From Roseiarcus sp963781895 (GTDB lineage: Bacteria; Pseudomonadota; Alphaproteobacteria; Rhizobiales; Beijerinckiaceae), in NCBI GenBank assembly GCA_963781895.1, contig CAWAIM010000057.1:1-64000 (forward strand): 64,000 bases of DNA. Direction: 5' to 3'. Below, piece by piece: positions 26,585-35,470 of the stretch. Position 1 is the stretch's first letter. Every line of letters begins with the position of its first letter. The notes under the pieces were generated by a model. The model did no database searches. It had not been told where the DNA came from and was given only the letters and a program-made list of their open reading frames with translations. The position numbers and the translations under genes were made by a program.

Positions 26585-27981
26585 ACCGACGGATAGCAGA
26601 ACGAATCCGTCGAGCAATCGCCGCCCTCGAGCCGGATCTGATGCGCCCGGTATCCGTCGGGAAAGCTCACCCAGTAGTCCTTCGCCAGTTCGAGGCCGCC
26701 GTCCGGGCTCGCGTTGGCCATGACCTCGACCCCCGGCACTCCGTCCGGATAGAACTGATCGTCCCACGTCGAGTAAAGCGAATTGGTCCAGTAGACCCGC
26801 TTGCCGTCGCGGCTGATTTCGACCATCTGCGGTCCGCCTGCAAACGCCTTGCCGTTCGGGTGGGGCGCGCGGCGGACAATGCCGCCGATGCGGACCGACC
26901 CCGCGAGCTTCGGCTTCCTCGGATCCGTGACGTCGTACTGACGCATTTCGCCCGTTCCCCAGCAGGCGACGTACAGGAATTTGTCATCCATGGAGAGATC
27001 GATGTCGCTGACCAACGGCGGCGCCGCGCCAAACCCCTGCAGGAGGGGCGGCAGCTGGTCCTTCGGCGCCGCCTCGGGCGGGATCGTCGCCGTCTTCTCG
27101 ATGTGGAATTTGCCGCCTTCGCGCCACCAGGTCCAGATCGAGCCTTCGAGGTTGGTGGTGTCGACCACGACGCCCAGGAAACCGTACTCGCGAACGGGAT
27201 CGTGCGCGGGCCGAACCTCGAGCGGCATCTGGTGATTGGCGCCGAGATCAATCGTCTGGACGTTTCGACGGGCCCGCAGATCCCAGAAGTGAATCCGATG
27301 GCCATATTTGTTCGCGAGCAGATCCTCCGGCACGATGCCGTTCTCGAACTGCGGCGGCAGCCCCCACTCGCTCGACACCATGTAATCGCGCGGCAGGTTC
27401 CACCAGAAGTCGTAGTGCAGTTTCTGCGGTCCGCGATCGATCTCCCAACGTCCGAGAATCTCAAACGTCTCGCAGTCCATGATGAAGATGCCGGGAGGCC
27501 CATCCGTGCCATCCTTGCCGCCGCCGCCGAGGGTGCTGACGTAGATGCCTTCCGGCCCGCAGTGGATCGTGTGAGGCCTTGAATAGCCGGTCTTTCTGAA
27601 CACTTCCTCGGGTTCGATGATCTTGTGAATCTTCGCCTTGGTCGGATCGGGCTTCGTATCGACGATATAAATGCGCGACGACCGGATTCCCGGGATGATG
27701 AGGTAGCGCCGCTCGAGGAAGGCGTGGCCGGTGAGCGGCGACAATGCCGACGAACAGGCGTTCCAGCCGAAATGGTGGAACTCGTCCCCCTTGTAAGGCA
27801 TCGTCACCGTGTGGACGACCTGGCTGAAGGTCGGGGAGCCGGGCTTCACGTCGATCACGGCGAGGGCGTCGGGCTTCGAGAAGTCCGGGCTGAGCAGCAA
27901 CGTATAGGCGAAGTTCTCCGGCGCCGCTTCCGCGGCAAGCTTCGGAGACGCGTGGAAAGTCGGATCTGGCCTCATGGTCAT
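26581..27981 (-). CDS. Selenium-binding protein 56 / methanethiol oxidase-like
   Basis: A 466-residue SBP56 protein. Typical segments are Y-K-G-D-E-F-H-H-F-G-W-N-A-C-S-S, R-S-S-R-I-Y-I-V-D-T-K-P-D-P, Y-S-R-P-H-T-I-H-C, L-H-Y-D-F-W-W-N and S-D-I-D-L-S-M-D-D-K-F-L-Y-V. The His-rich motifs fit the copper sites of the bacterial methanethiol oxidase MtoX and human SELENBP1. ATG 27981 follows GGGAGG. No signal peptide is seen, unlike periplasmic MtoX, and the SCO1 and MauG partners described for mtoX are not adjacent. The substrate is inferred, not shown. Confidence 0.88.
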   Translation of the reverse strand: MTMRPDPTFHASPKLAAEAAPENFAYTLLLSPDFSKPDALAVIDVKPGSPTFSQVVHTVTMPYKGDEFHHFGWNACSSALSPLTGHAFLERRYLIIPGIRSSRIYIVDTKPDPTKAKIHKIIEPEEVFRKTGYSRPHTIHCGPEGIYVSTLGGGGKDGTDGPPGIFIMDCETFEILGRWEIDRGPQKLHYDFWWNLPRDYMVSSEWGLPPQFENGIVPEDLLANKYGHRIHFWDLRARRNVQTIDLGANHQMPLEVRPAHDPVREYGFLGVVVDTTNLEGSIWTWWREGGKFHIEKTATIPPEAAPKDQLPPLLQGFGAAPPLVSDIDLSMDDKFLYVACWGTGEMRQYDVTDPRKPKLAGSVRIGGIVRRAPHPNGKAFAGGPQMVEISRDGKRVYWTNSLYSTWDDQFYPDGVPGVEVMANASPDGGLELAKDYWVSFPDGYRAHQIRLEGGDCSTDSFCYPSV

Positions 27982-28158
27982 GGCGACGCCTCCCTGTTTG
28001 CGTCTACGCGCATCGCCTCGGCTTGCAGCCGACGCGGCGACATTCTCCGAGGATATTTTGTCTTGCGTAAGGCCGATCGGCGCCGCCGCCGAAAGCACGA
28101 TCGCCGGCGCGATTTCGAATATCTTGGGATAAATTGCCGATGGTTCTGGCAGTTCGTC

Positions 28159-29062
28159 TTAGAACGCAACCCGCGCCGACATGATCCATTGGTGATTGTA
28201 GGTCGGGGTGAGCACCGGCTTCAGGACTTGGTTCGGTCCCAGCGCAATCTGATAGCCGACGCCGACGATCAGTTTGGCGCGGCCTCCGAGCGGAAATCGG
28301 CCAAGGACGATGCCCGGCGTCAGAAACAGCTGGTTCTTGCCGCCTCGCAAGCCGCCGGCCCAGTAGGTGTCGTTCAGTTCGATTTCCGGCCAAAAATACT
28401 TGCCGAAATGATATTGAAACGCGACGTTGGTCGCGAACGCCGTGCCGAGAACGTCCTGGTTGGCGGTCGGCAGGGAAGCGCCGAATGTGCCCTGAACGCT
28501 GAAATCGCCATAGCCGACGCCGCCGGCGATCGTCGGGGTGATGAGCCAGGCGTGATTGGTGTAAGGCCCGATGCCGGTAGGGGCCGAAGCCGAGAGAAAA
28601 GCCGTCAGGATGTAATTGCCCTGATCCTCGTTGGCGCTGATGCAGACGCTGCTTGATCAGCGCCACCGGCCAGTCGCCAAATCCTGAAGCCGGCTTGACG
28701 TTGTCGCGAACCATGTACGGCGGAACGCCGAGAATGACTTCGTTGGTGGTGGTTGGAATCAGCTCGAGACCCTTGCCTCCGCCAAAATTGTCGATCGTCG
28801 CCCCGTTGCCGAGCGTTTGCCAAAGCTGATCGTAGCGCACCTCTTCCTCGAGGCGCGGCGTGACCGTGACGAGAGGCGTGATCCAATGCGGTTGTGTCGC
28901 CTGGGCCTCGTCGACGCGATTGAACCATTCCGACAGCCATGAGGCGGAGGAATCCGTCGGCGCCGCGCCGCTGGTCGCGGAGGGGAGGTCAGCCGCGACG
29001 GCGCAGCTGCTGTGGATCGCCACGGTCGCCGCGGCGACCGCCCAAACTCGTCCGCCAGCCAT
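28159..29062 (-). pseudogene. Outer-membrane transporter-like beta-barrel protein, one-base frameshift
   Basis: A signal peptide (V-W-A-V-A-A-A-T-V-A-I-H-S-S-C-A-V-A-A) starts at ATG 29062. Then come S-W-L-S-E-W-F-N-R-V-D and alternating barrel-like segments. At about 28643 one extra base changes frame after L-I-K-Q-R. The correct continuation is I-S-A-N-E-D-Q-G-N-Y-I-L-T and so on, ending W-I-M-S-A-R-V-A-F with C-terminal Phe, as in outer-membrane barrels. Repaired length is about 300. It resembles the phenol/MetA-degradation transporter-like family. It lies 177 bases upstream of sbp56 on the same strand. Confidence 0.72.
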
Positions 29063-29313
29063 TCCCCCTCCAGCGCCTGAGCATGAATCGATATATTTAT
29101 AAGAATATCTCGATTGCCGCTTGTCAACCGCCGCGGCGCCTTGCATCCGCGCGGGCGCAGCGCGAGCGCGACTCGTCTTGACGACAAATGATTCATCGAT
29201 ACAGATCAAATTGTCGGGTGGCGTTGCGGTCGACCAACAGTCTCGCGGGCCGCCGGGCGATGAGTCATGAAAATCTTAGGGATGAAATTGCGTCGGGGTG
29301 AAAAGAGAAAGAA

Positions 29314-29556
29314 ATGATCACCACTTTCCGGTCCAAGATTTATTTCGCTCCTCCCAAAGCCAAGGACCGTCAAATTTCCAATGGCGTTATTGTCGCCGTC
29401 CGTCCGCTGAAGGGCGACGGCGAAGATCGCCGCGCGCAACCAAGCTTATCCGTCAGCGTAGCGGGTCCGACGCGTCGCCAAACTCCGATTGTGCTTCGCC
29501 GCGTTCAGTCCGTCGAGACGCATTCGACCATAAACCTGGAGCGTCGCCATGCGTAA
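29314..29556 (+). CDS. Possible small ORF upstream of SDR gene
   Basis: An 80-codon frame (M-I-T-T-F-R-S-K-I-Y-F-A-P-P-K) overlaps the SDR start by eight bases, which would allow coupling. Third-position GC is only moderate and no family is recognised. It may equally be a leader region. Confidence 0.3.
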   Translation: MITTFRSKIYFAPPKAKDRQISNGVIVAVRPLKGDGEDRRAQPSLSVSVAGPTRRQTPIVLRRVQSVETHSTINLERRHA

Positions 29557-30277
29557 CATTATCATTTCAGGCGGCGCTCGCGGCCTAGGCCTCGCCATCG
29601 CCAAGCGCCTCAGGCGCGATGGCTACCGCGTGATCGCCGTCGCGCGGCGGGAAAACGAGCAGTTGCGCGCGGAGATGGCGCAAGGGGACCCTCGATCGCT
29701 GGCGTTCGTTCCCTTCGATCTGTCGAACCTCAATGACATTCCGAGTCTCGTTTCAGGTCTGAAAAGAGAGTTCGGCCCGGCTTATGGGCTCATCAACAAC
29801 GCTGCCCTGGGCACGGATGGAATGCTGGCGCTGATGGGCAATTCGCAAATCGAGGAGTTGACGCGCGTCAATGTAACGGCGGCGATGATTCTCACGAAAT
29901 ACGTCGTTCGCAACATGATGGCGGCTGGCGACGGCGGACGCGTCGTCAATATTTCATCGATCATCGCGTCGAGCGGCTACAGCGGGCTTTCGGTCTATGC
30001 GGCGAGCAAGGCGGCGTTGATTGGATTCACAAAGTCGCTGGCCCGTGAAGTCGGCAAGACCGGCATAACGGTCAACGCGATCGCTCCCGGCTTCATGACG
30101 ACGGAAATGACGTCGGCGCTCCAGGCGGAGGACCAAGCGAAGATCGCCCGCCGCTCCGCGTTGGGGCGCCTCGTCGAAGTCGACGACGTGGCGAACGCGG
30201 TGAGTTTCCTGTTCGACGATAAGTCCCGCAACATCACTGGGACCGTGGTCACCGTCGACGCGGGCGCATTGGCATAG
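29549..30277 (+). CDS. Short-chain dehydrogenase/reductase (FabG-like)
   Basis: A 242-residue classical SDR. The cofactor motif is S-G-G-A-R-G-L-G (about 7-14), N-N-A follows at about 84-86, and the catalytic Ser and Y-A-A-S-K are at about 138-155. R-R in the second strand (V-A-R-R-E-N) suggests NADP(H). The C-terminus G-T-V-V-T-V-D-A-G matches FabG-type ketoreductases. Substrate unknown. Confidence 0.9.
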   Translation: MRNIIISGGARGLGLAIAKRLRRDGYRVIAVARRENEQLRAEMAQGDPRSLAFVPFDLSNLNDIPSLVSGLKREFGPAYGLINNAALGTDGMLALMGNSQIEELTRVNVTAAMILTKYVVRNMMAAGDGGRVVNISSIIASSGYSGLSVYAASKAALIGFTKSLAREVGKTGITVNAIAPGFMTTEMTSALQAEDQAKIARRSALGRLVEVDDVANAVSFLFDDKSRNITGTVVTVDAGALA

Positions 30278-30965
30278 TTCCGCCCGCGAGCAAAAGCTGC
30301 GTTTGAGCTTCGGCGGGTCCGTTCGACGCGTCGATCGCGGATCGCCCTCTGCATTGCGCGAGCCCGAACGCGCCGGATCATCGCGACGTGGCGGGGCGGC
30401 GACGGCGTCCTGGCTGAGCGTCTGGGCATGGGCGGAATCGTCAGCGAGGACGCCGTTCGGCGCATGGATCGAGGGGGCGCGGACGGTCGGCTGCGTCAAA
30501 CTCAAAACGGCTCAGGCCTCAGGGTCACGATCGATGTGACGTCCGCGATCGCGCCGCCCCATAAAACAGCGTGGGCCCCGACGCGCTGTGGCGTTGCGGG
30601 GCCCTGTTTCGCATATCACGAAACTTCTGGGAATTTTCAGATGATACTTCCGCGGCGCAGCCGCTTGGCCTTCGCGGCCACCGCTTCCAAAGTCTGATTT
30701 GCGATGTCTGAGCGCCCTTCCGCTCTGGCATTTGGAGCGGCGACGGCGCTTCGACCCCGGTCATGCCGGGGTCATACCCTCTTGTCCGGCGGAGTCATGG
30801 TTACCCCGACTTTCTGCCACGCCCTATCCATGGGCGCGACGCTTTCGTCGCCTTGCTCCCCTCGGGCTCTACATGACGACGCAATGCCATCTTCGCCCGA
30901 ACGCCGCCTCTGTCAAATGAAATATCGCTCATTGTGGACAACCGAAGTGCGGCAAATCGCGGCGC
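30278..30965. other. 690-bp intergenic region
   Basis: No open frame here has coding character. It contains the hairpin at 30573-30604 and a REP-like GC palindrome near 30755-30775 (CCCCGGTCATGCCGGGG). It separates the SDR gene from the convergent malic enzyme gene. Confidence 0.5.
30573..30604 (+). terminator. GC hairpin followed by TGTTT
   Basis: GGGCCCCG pairs with CGGGGCCC, and ACGC/GCGT extend the stem across a two-base bulge. TGTTT follows on the plus strand. It is about 300 bases beyond the SDR stop and could end that transcript. Confidence 0.4.
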
Positions 30966-33245
30966 CTATCGCCCCGCCGCCTCGACCGCCGCGATCGCGG
31001 TCATGTTGACGATGCCGCGGGCGGTCACCGAGGGCGTGAGAACATGCGCCGGCTTCGCCGGGCCGATGAGGATCGGTCCGACCGGCAGGGCGTCGGCGAT
31101 GACGCGGGTGAGCTGAAGCGCGGTGCTTCCAGCGTCGAGATTGGGAAAGATCAGCACGTTGGCCTCGCCCTGAATGCGCGAGTGCGTGATCACGCGCTGA
31201 CGGGAGACCAGCGACAGCGCCGTGTCGGCCTGCATTTCGCCGTCGACTTCGAGATCCGGAGCGCGCTCGCGCAGCAGGCGCAGGGCTTCGCGCATCTTGC
31301 AGGCCGAGGGCGTGTCGGCGGAGCCGAAGTCGGAATGCGAGATCAGCGCGATCTTCGGCTGGATGCCGAAGCGCCTGACGTGATGGGCGCAGGCGACCGC
31401 CATTTCGGCGATCTCCTCGGCGTCCGGGTCGTAACGCACGTGCGTGTCGGCGAGGAAATAGATGCCTGACGAAGCGATCACCAGCGACAGCGCGGAAAAA
31501 TCCTGCACGCCCGGCGCGAGCCCGACAATGTCGCGGATGTGATCGAGGCGCGAGGCGAAGCGTCCCTCGAGGCCGCAGATCAGGGCGTCGACATCGCCGC
31601 GATGCAGCGCCAGCGCGCCGATGATGCTGGTTGAAGTGCGCACCAACGTGCGCGCCGCGTCCGGCGTTACGCCCTTGCGCTCGGCGACCTTGAGATAGGT
31701 CGCGACGTAGTCGCGATAGCGCGGATCGTCCTCCGGGTCGATGATCGCGAAATCGACGCCCGGCCTGATGGTCAGGCCGAAGCGCTTGATGCGGTCCGTG
31801 ATCACTTCCGGCCGCCCGATCAGCACCGGCCGCGCGATCCGCTCCTCGACCACGACCTGGGTCGCGCGCAGCACCCGCTCATCCTCGCCTTCGGTGTAGA
31901 TGACCCTTTTGTTCGCTTCGCGCGCCTTGGCGAACAGCGGTTTCATGATGAACCCGGACCGGAAGACGAAGCGGTTGAGCTGATCGGCGTAGGCGCTGAA
32001 ATCGGCGATCGGCCGGCGCGCGACCCCGCTTTCGATCGCCGCGCGGGCGACTGCCGGGGCGATGCGCAGCATCAGGCGCGGGTCGAAGGGGCTCGGGATC
32101 AGCGAGGTCTTGCCGAACAGCGCGGTCTCGCCGCCGTAGGCCCGCGCGGCGACTTCCGACGGCGTCTCGCGCGCCAGCGCCGCGATCGCCGTGACCGCGG
32201 CCTTTTTCATCGCCTCGTTGATCTCGCTCGCGCCGACGTCGAGCGCGCCGCGAAACATATAGGGAAAGCACAGGACGTTGTTGACCTGGTTGGGATAGTC
32301 GGAGCGCCCGGTGCAGATCATCGCGTCCGGCCGCGCCTCGAGCGCTGCTTCCGGCATGATCTCCGGCGTCGGATTGGCCAGCGCCATCACCAGCGGATCG
32401 CGCGCCATGCGCTTGAGCATCTCGGGCTTCAGCACGCCGCCGGCCGAGAGGCCGACGAAGATATCGGCGCCGCCAATGACGTCGGCCAGCGCGCGCGCGC
32501 TCGTCTGTTGCGCGTAGACCGCCTTCCAGCGGTCCATCAGCTTCTCGCGGCCCTTGTAGACGACGCCCTCGATGTCGCAGACGACGATGTTTTCGCGCCT
32601 GGCGCCGAGCGAAACGACGAGGTTGAGTGAGGCGAGCGCCGCCGCGCCGGCCCCGGAGCACACGATTTTGACTTTGTCGATCGCCTTGCCGGTCAGTTCG
32701 AGCGCATTGACGATCGCCGCGGAGACGATGATCGCCGTGCCGTGCTGATCGTCGTGGAACACGGGGATGCCCATGCGGGCCTTCGCCTTCTCCTCGACCT
32801 CGAAGCATTCGGGACCCTTGATGTCCTCGAGATTGATTCCGCCGAACGTCGGCTCCAGCGCGACGATGATGTCGACGAGCTTGTCGGTATTCGTTTCCGC
32901 GACCTCGATGTCGAACACGTCGATGCCGGCGAATTTCTTGAACAGGACCGCCTTGCCCTCCATCACCGGCTTGGCCGCGAGCGGACCGATCGCGCCGAGG
33001 CCCAACACGGCGGTGCCGTTGGTCAGAACCGCGACCAGATTCTGCCGCACGGTCAGCGTCGCCGCTTCTTCCGGATCGGCCGCGATCGCCTCGCAAGCGA
33101 AAGCGACCCCCGGCGAATAGGCGAGCGCCAGGTCGCGCTGGTTGGCCAGCGGCTTGGTGGCGACGACCTCGAGCTTTCCCGGCCGAGGCTCGCGGTGAAA
33201 ATGCAGCGCGTCCGATCTGAGATCGGCCTCTTCCTCGGCAGCCAT
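30966..33245 (-). CDS. maeB: NADP-dependent malic enzyme (MaeB type, with PTA-like domain)
   Basis: A 759-residue multimodular malic enzyme converting malate to pyruvate and CO2 with NADP. The N-terminal malic domain has L-A-Y-S-P-G-V-A and V-F-H-D-D-Q-H-G-T-A. The NAD-binding domain has G-A-G-A-A-A-L-A, and A-N-P-T-P-E-I. From about residue 430 there is a phosphotransacetylase-like domain, which in this family is regulatory rather than catalytic. ATG 33245 is preceded by GGGAGACAGG. A much longer upstream open frame is an overlap with the lysozyme gene and is not used. Confidence 0.94.
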   Translation of the reverse strand: MAAEEEADLRSDALHFHREPRPGKLEVVATKPLANQRDLALAYSPGVAFACEAIAADPEEAATLTVRQNLVAVLTNGTAVLGLGAIGPLAAKPVMEGKAVLFKKFAGIDVFDIEVAETNTDKLVDIIVALEPTFGGINLEDIKGPECFEVEEKAKARMGIPVFHDDQHGTAIIVSAAIVNALELTGKAIDKVKIVCSGAGAAALASLNLVVSLGARRENIVVCDIEGVVYKGREKLMDRWKAVYAQQTSARALADVIGGADIFVGLSAGGVLKPEMLKRMARDPLVMALANPTPEIMPEAALEARPDAMICTGRSDYPNQVNNVLCFPYMFRGALDVGASEINEAMKKAAVTAIAALARETPSEVAARAYGGETALFGKTSLIPSPFDPRLMLRIAPAVARAAIESGVARRPIADFSAYADQLNRFVFRSGFIMKPLFAKAREANKRVIYTEGEDERVLRATQVVVEERIARPVLIGRPEVITDRIKRFGLTIRPGVDFAIIDPEDDPRYRDYVATYLKVAERKGVTPDAARTLVRTSTSIIGALALHRGDVDALICGLEGRFASRLDHIRDIVGLAPGVQDFSALSLVIASSGIYFLADTHVRYDPDAEEIAEMAVACAHHVRRFGIQPKIALISHSDFGSADTPSACKMREALRLLRERAPDLEVDGEMQADTALSLVSRQRVITHSRIQGEANVLIFPNLDAGSTALQLTRVIADALPVGPILIGPAKPAHVLTPSVTARGIVNMTAIAAVEAAGR

Positions 33246-33319
33246 TCCTGTCTCCCATCGATGAACGGCGCGCCGGATTCGTTCCGACCATTGAGGGCGG
33301 CCTTGCGGCGCCGCCTCGT

Positions 33320-34075
33320 TTATTTCGGCGCGGCCAGGAAGGCCTGCCACTGCTCCGGACTGCCATAAAAGACGTCGCGGTCGACATTGCCGTTGATGCC
33401 CGGCGTTCTTCCATCGGACTGATATTGCCAGAACTTCCAGGCGCGCGACCCATATTTGACCGCCGGATGATACTTGGTCGAGCGGACCCAGATCGGGTAG
33501 TCGGAGAAGGCGCCGCCGGAAAGGATCGCCTCGTAAAAGTCGACCGTCGTGTAGATGATCGGCCGCTTGCCGTAGTGGCGCTCCATTTCCTCCAGCATCA
33601 CTCTCATGTCGGCGGTGGCGCTCGCCTGATCGAGATGGCGGTGGCAGGTCCTGGAGGTCGGCGTGGCTTCGACGTCGAGCACCGGGGGCAGGGCGTCGTC
33701 CTCCACTGGCGCGTTCTGCTCGAAGAAACTCATCTCCTCGAGCGGCGGTCGGCACCAATAGACGAAATGGTAGGCGCCCCGGGGAACGCCAGCCGCCTTC
33801 GCGCCGTTCCAGTTGGCCTGGAAGCGCTCGTCGGCGTGATCGCCGCCCTCGGTCGCCTTGATCCAGGCGAATTTGACCCCACTGGTCGCGACCGCATTCC
33901 AATCGATATCGCCCTGGAATTTGGAGACGTCGATGCCGTGGATGGGGTAGTCCCTCGGCTTGGGATAGTCGTCGGTGAGATCCGCCGGTCCGCCGCAGCC
34001 CGTCAACAACGCCGCGACGACCGCCGCGAGGCCCCAGCCTAAAATTCGGAAATGGGTTCTGCTGTCGCCTGACAT
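33320..34075 (-). CDS. GH25 lysozyme-like lipoprotein
   Basis: A 251-residue glycoside hydrolase family 25 muramidase. An N-terminal helix ends in the lipobox L-L-T-G-C (Cys at about 27), so it is probably an outer- or inner-membrane lipoprotein. GH25 motifs are G-I-D-V-S-K-F-Q-G, F-A-W-I-K-A-T-E-G-G and P-V-L-D-V-E-A, which carry the acidic catalytic residues. It would cut peptidoglycan. It is divergent from the deacetylase gene. Confidence 0.9.
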   Translation of the reverse strand: MSGDSRTHFRILGWGLAAVVAALLTGCGGPADLTDDYPKPRDYPIHGIDVSKFQGDIDWNAVATSGVKFAWIKATEGGDHADERFQANWNGAKAAGVPRGAYHFVYWCRPPLEEMSFFEQNAPVEDDALPPVLDVEATPTSRTCHRHLDQASATADMRVMLEEMERHYGKRPIIYTTVDFYEAILSGGAFSDYPIWVRSTKYHPAVKYGSRAWKFWQYQSDGRTPGINGNVDRDVFYGSPEQWQAFLAAPK

Positions 34076-34274
34076 GATCGGCCCGTCGTCGATGATCCCC
34101 GCCGCCGCTCCACGTCGCGCTCCCGATTGACGACGAAGACCTCACGGCTTTCAGGCAAACTAAAGCGATCGAGGTAAAGTTTCATTAACGCGCCGCGTCC
34201 CGACCCGGCCCTTGACGCCGGCGACCGCAGTTGGCAATCCCTGCGGCGTTTGACTCACCCCATGGAAATTGTCA

Positions 34275-35198
34275 ATGCGGATCGCAGGCGCGCTGATCGC
34301 CCTGATTTTCGGCGCGAGCGCCGCCCTGGCGAGCGAATGCGGGCCCGACAAGCTCGGCACGTCCCGCGTCGTCGCGGTCGGGACGCAGGGCGGTCTCGAA
34401 GTCGGCCTCAAGACCTATCCGCGCACGATCCCGCTCGCTGACCACGAAGTGATCCTGACCTTCGACGACGGCCCCGATGCGAAAACGACCCCGAAAATCC
34501 TGGATGCGCTGGCTGATCAGTGCGTTCGCGCCACGTTCTTCGACATCGGCCGCAACGCTGAAAGCCTGCCCCGGATCGCACGCCGCGAGGTGATCGAGGG
34601 CCATACGGTCGCCTACCATACCTATTCCCATCCCCAACCGACCCTTCGCTTCATGTCGCCGGCCGCCGCCCGCGCCGACGTGCTCAAGGGCATGATCGCG
34701 GTCGAGAAGGCGGCCTACGGGCAGGACTTCGGCCCCGGCAAGCCGAACGACCTGAGCGAGATCAAACTGCACGCGCCGTTCTTCCGTTTCCCGGGATTTG
34801 CCGACACCGAGGACCTGCGCAAATGGCTTGCGGCTGGCAACGTCGGCATTTTCGGCGTCGACCTGTGGGCGTCGGACTGGATCGAGATGACGCCCGAGGC
34901 CGAACTGAAGCTGGTGATGAGCCGGCTCGACCGGCTCGGCAGGGGCATGCTGCTGCTGCACGACAATCACCCCTGGACCGCCGAGATGGTTCCGATGCTG
35001 CTGCGCGCGTTGAAGGCCAAGGGCTATCACGTCGTCCACATGGTCCCCGGTCCTGGAACCGGCCCGACCGCGCCTGCGCCAAAAGGCTGGGTCTCGGAGA
35101 CGGAGCGCGTGATCGGCGCCCTCAAGCCGCGCCTCGAGAAATCGGCGGCCAGGCTTGGCGGCGGGAAGACCCCGGTCAGGCCCGCGCCGACGCAGTAG
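34275..35198 (+). CDS. Polysaccharide deacetylase (NodB-homology) protein
   Basis: A 307-residue exported carbohydrate esterase 4 protein. The signal peptide (about 1-19) ends A-L-A. The NodB domain has T-F-D-D-G-P-D (about 60-66, catalytic base and metal Asp) and H-T-Y-S-H-P (metal His pair). Further motifs include R-F-P-G-F and L-L-L-H-D-N. It may deacetylate peptidoglycan or exopolysaccharide. ATG 34275 is preferred over an in-frame TTG six bases earlier. Confidence 0.9.
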   Translation: MRIAGALIALIFGASAALASECGPDKLGTSRVVAVGTQGGLEVGLKTYPRTIPLADHEVILTFDDGPDAKTTPKILDALADQCVRATFFDIGRNAESLPRIARREVIEGHTVAYHTYSHPQPTLRFMSPAAARADVLKGMIAVEKAAYGQDFGPGKPNDLSEIKLHAPFFRFPGFADTEDLRKWLAAGNVGIFGVDLWASDWIEMTPEAELKLVMSRLDRLGRGMLLLHDNHPWTAEMVPMLLRALKAKGYHVVHMVPGPGTGPTAPAPKGWVSETERVIGALKPRLEKSAARLGGGKTPVRPAPTQ

Positions 35199-35470
35199 CG
35201 AGGCGGGTCGCCGGGCATTGGCGTTGTCGCAGCGCGCGCGTTCCAGTCACGCCGACGGCGTCGTCCGGTTCGAGCGCCGCGGCCAGTGGCGATGGCGGCG
35301 TCGCGCGCAACGCGGAGACATGACCGGCCTTGCCGACGAGCCAATCGCCGCGCCGGAATAAATCCCAGCCTGATCGGGGGACCATACGGCCGCCCCAAAT
35401 CTGCATCACCTTGACCGGCATGATCTCGCGGCGCCGCTTCACGCGCTCGAGGTCGATCGAGGTTCGGCCG

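Noticed and set aside
33246..34145. Long minus-strand extension upstream of maeB giving a 1059-codon frame
   Set aside because: The extension overlaps the GH25 lysozyme gene in another frame and is Arg-rich; ATG 33245 with its ribosome site is the proper start.
35176..35424. Minus-strand frame M-P-V-K-V-M-Q-I-W-G-G-R-M
   Set aside because: Composition looks coding-like, but it has no clear ribosome site, extends into the opposite-strand BNR gene start and matches no family I know.
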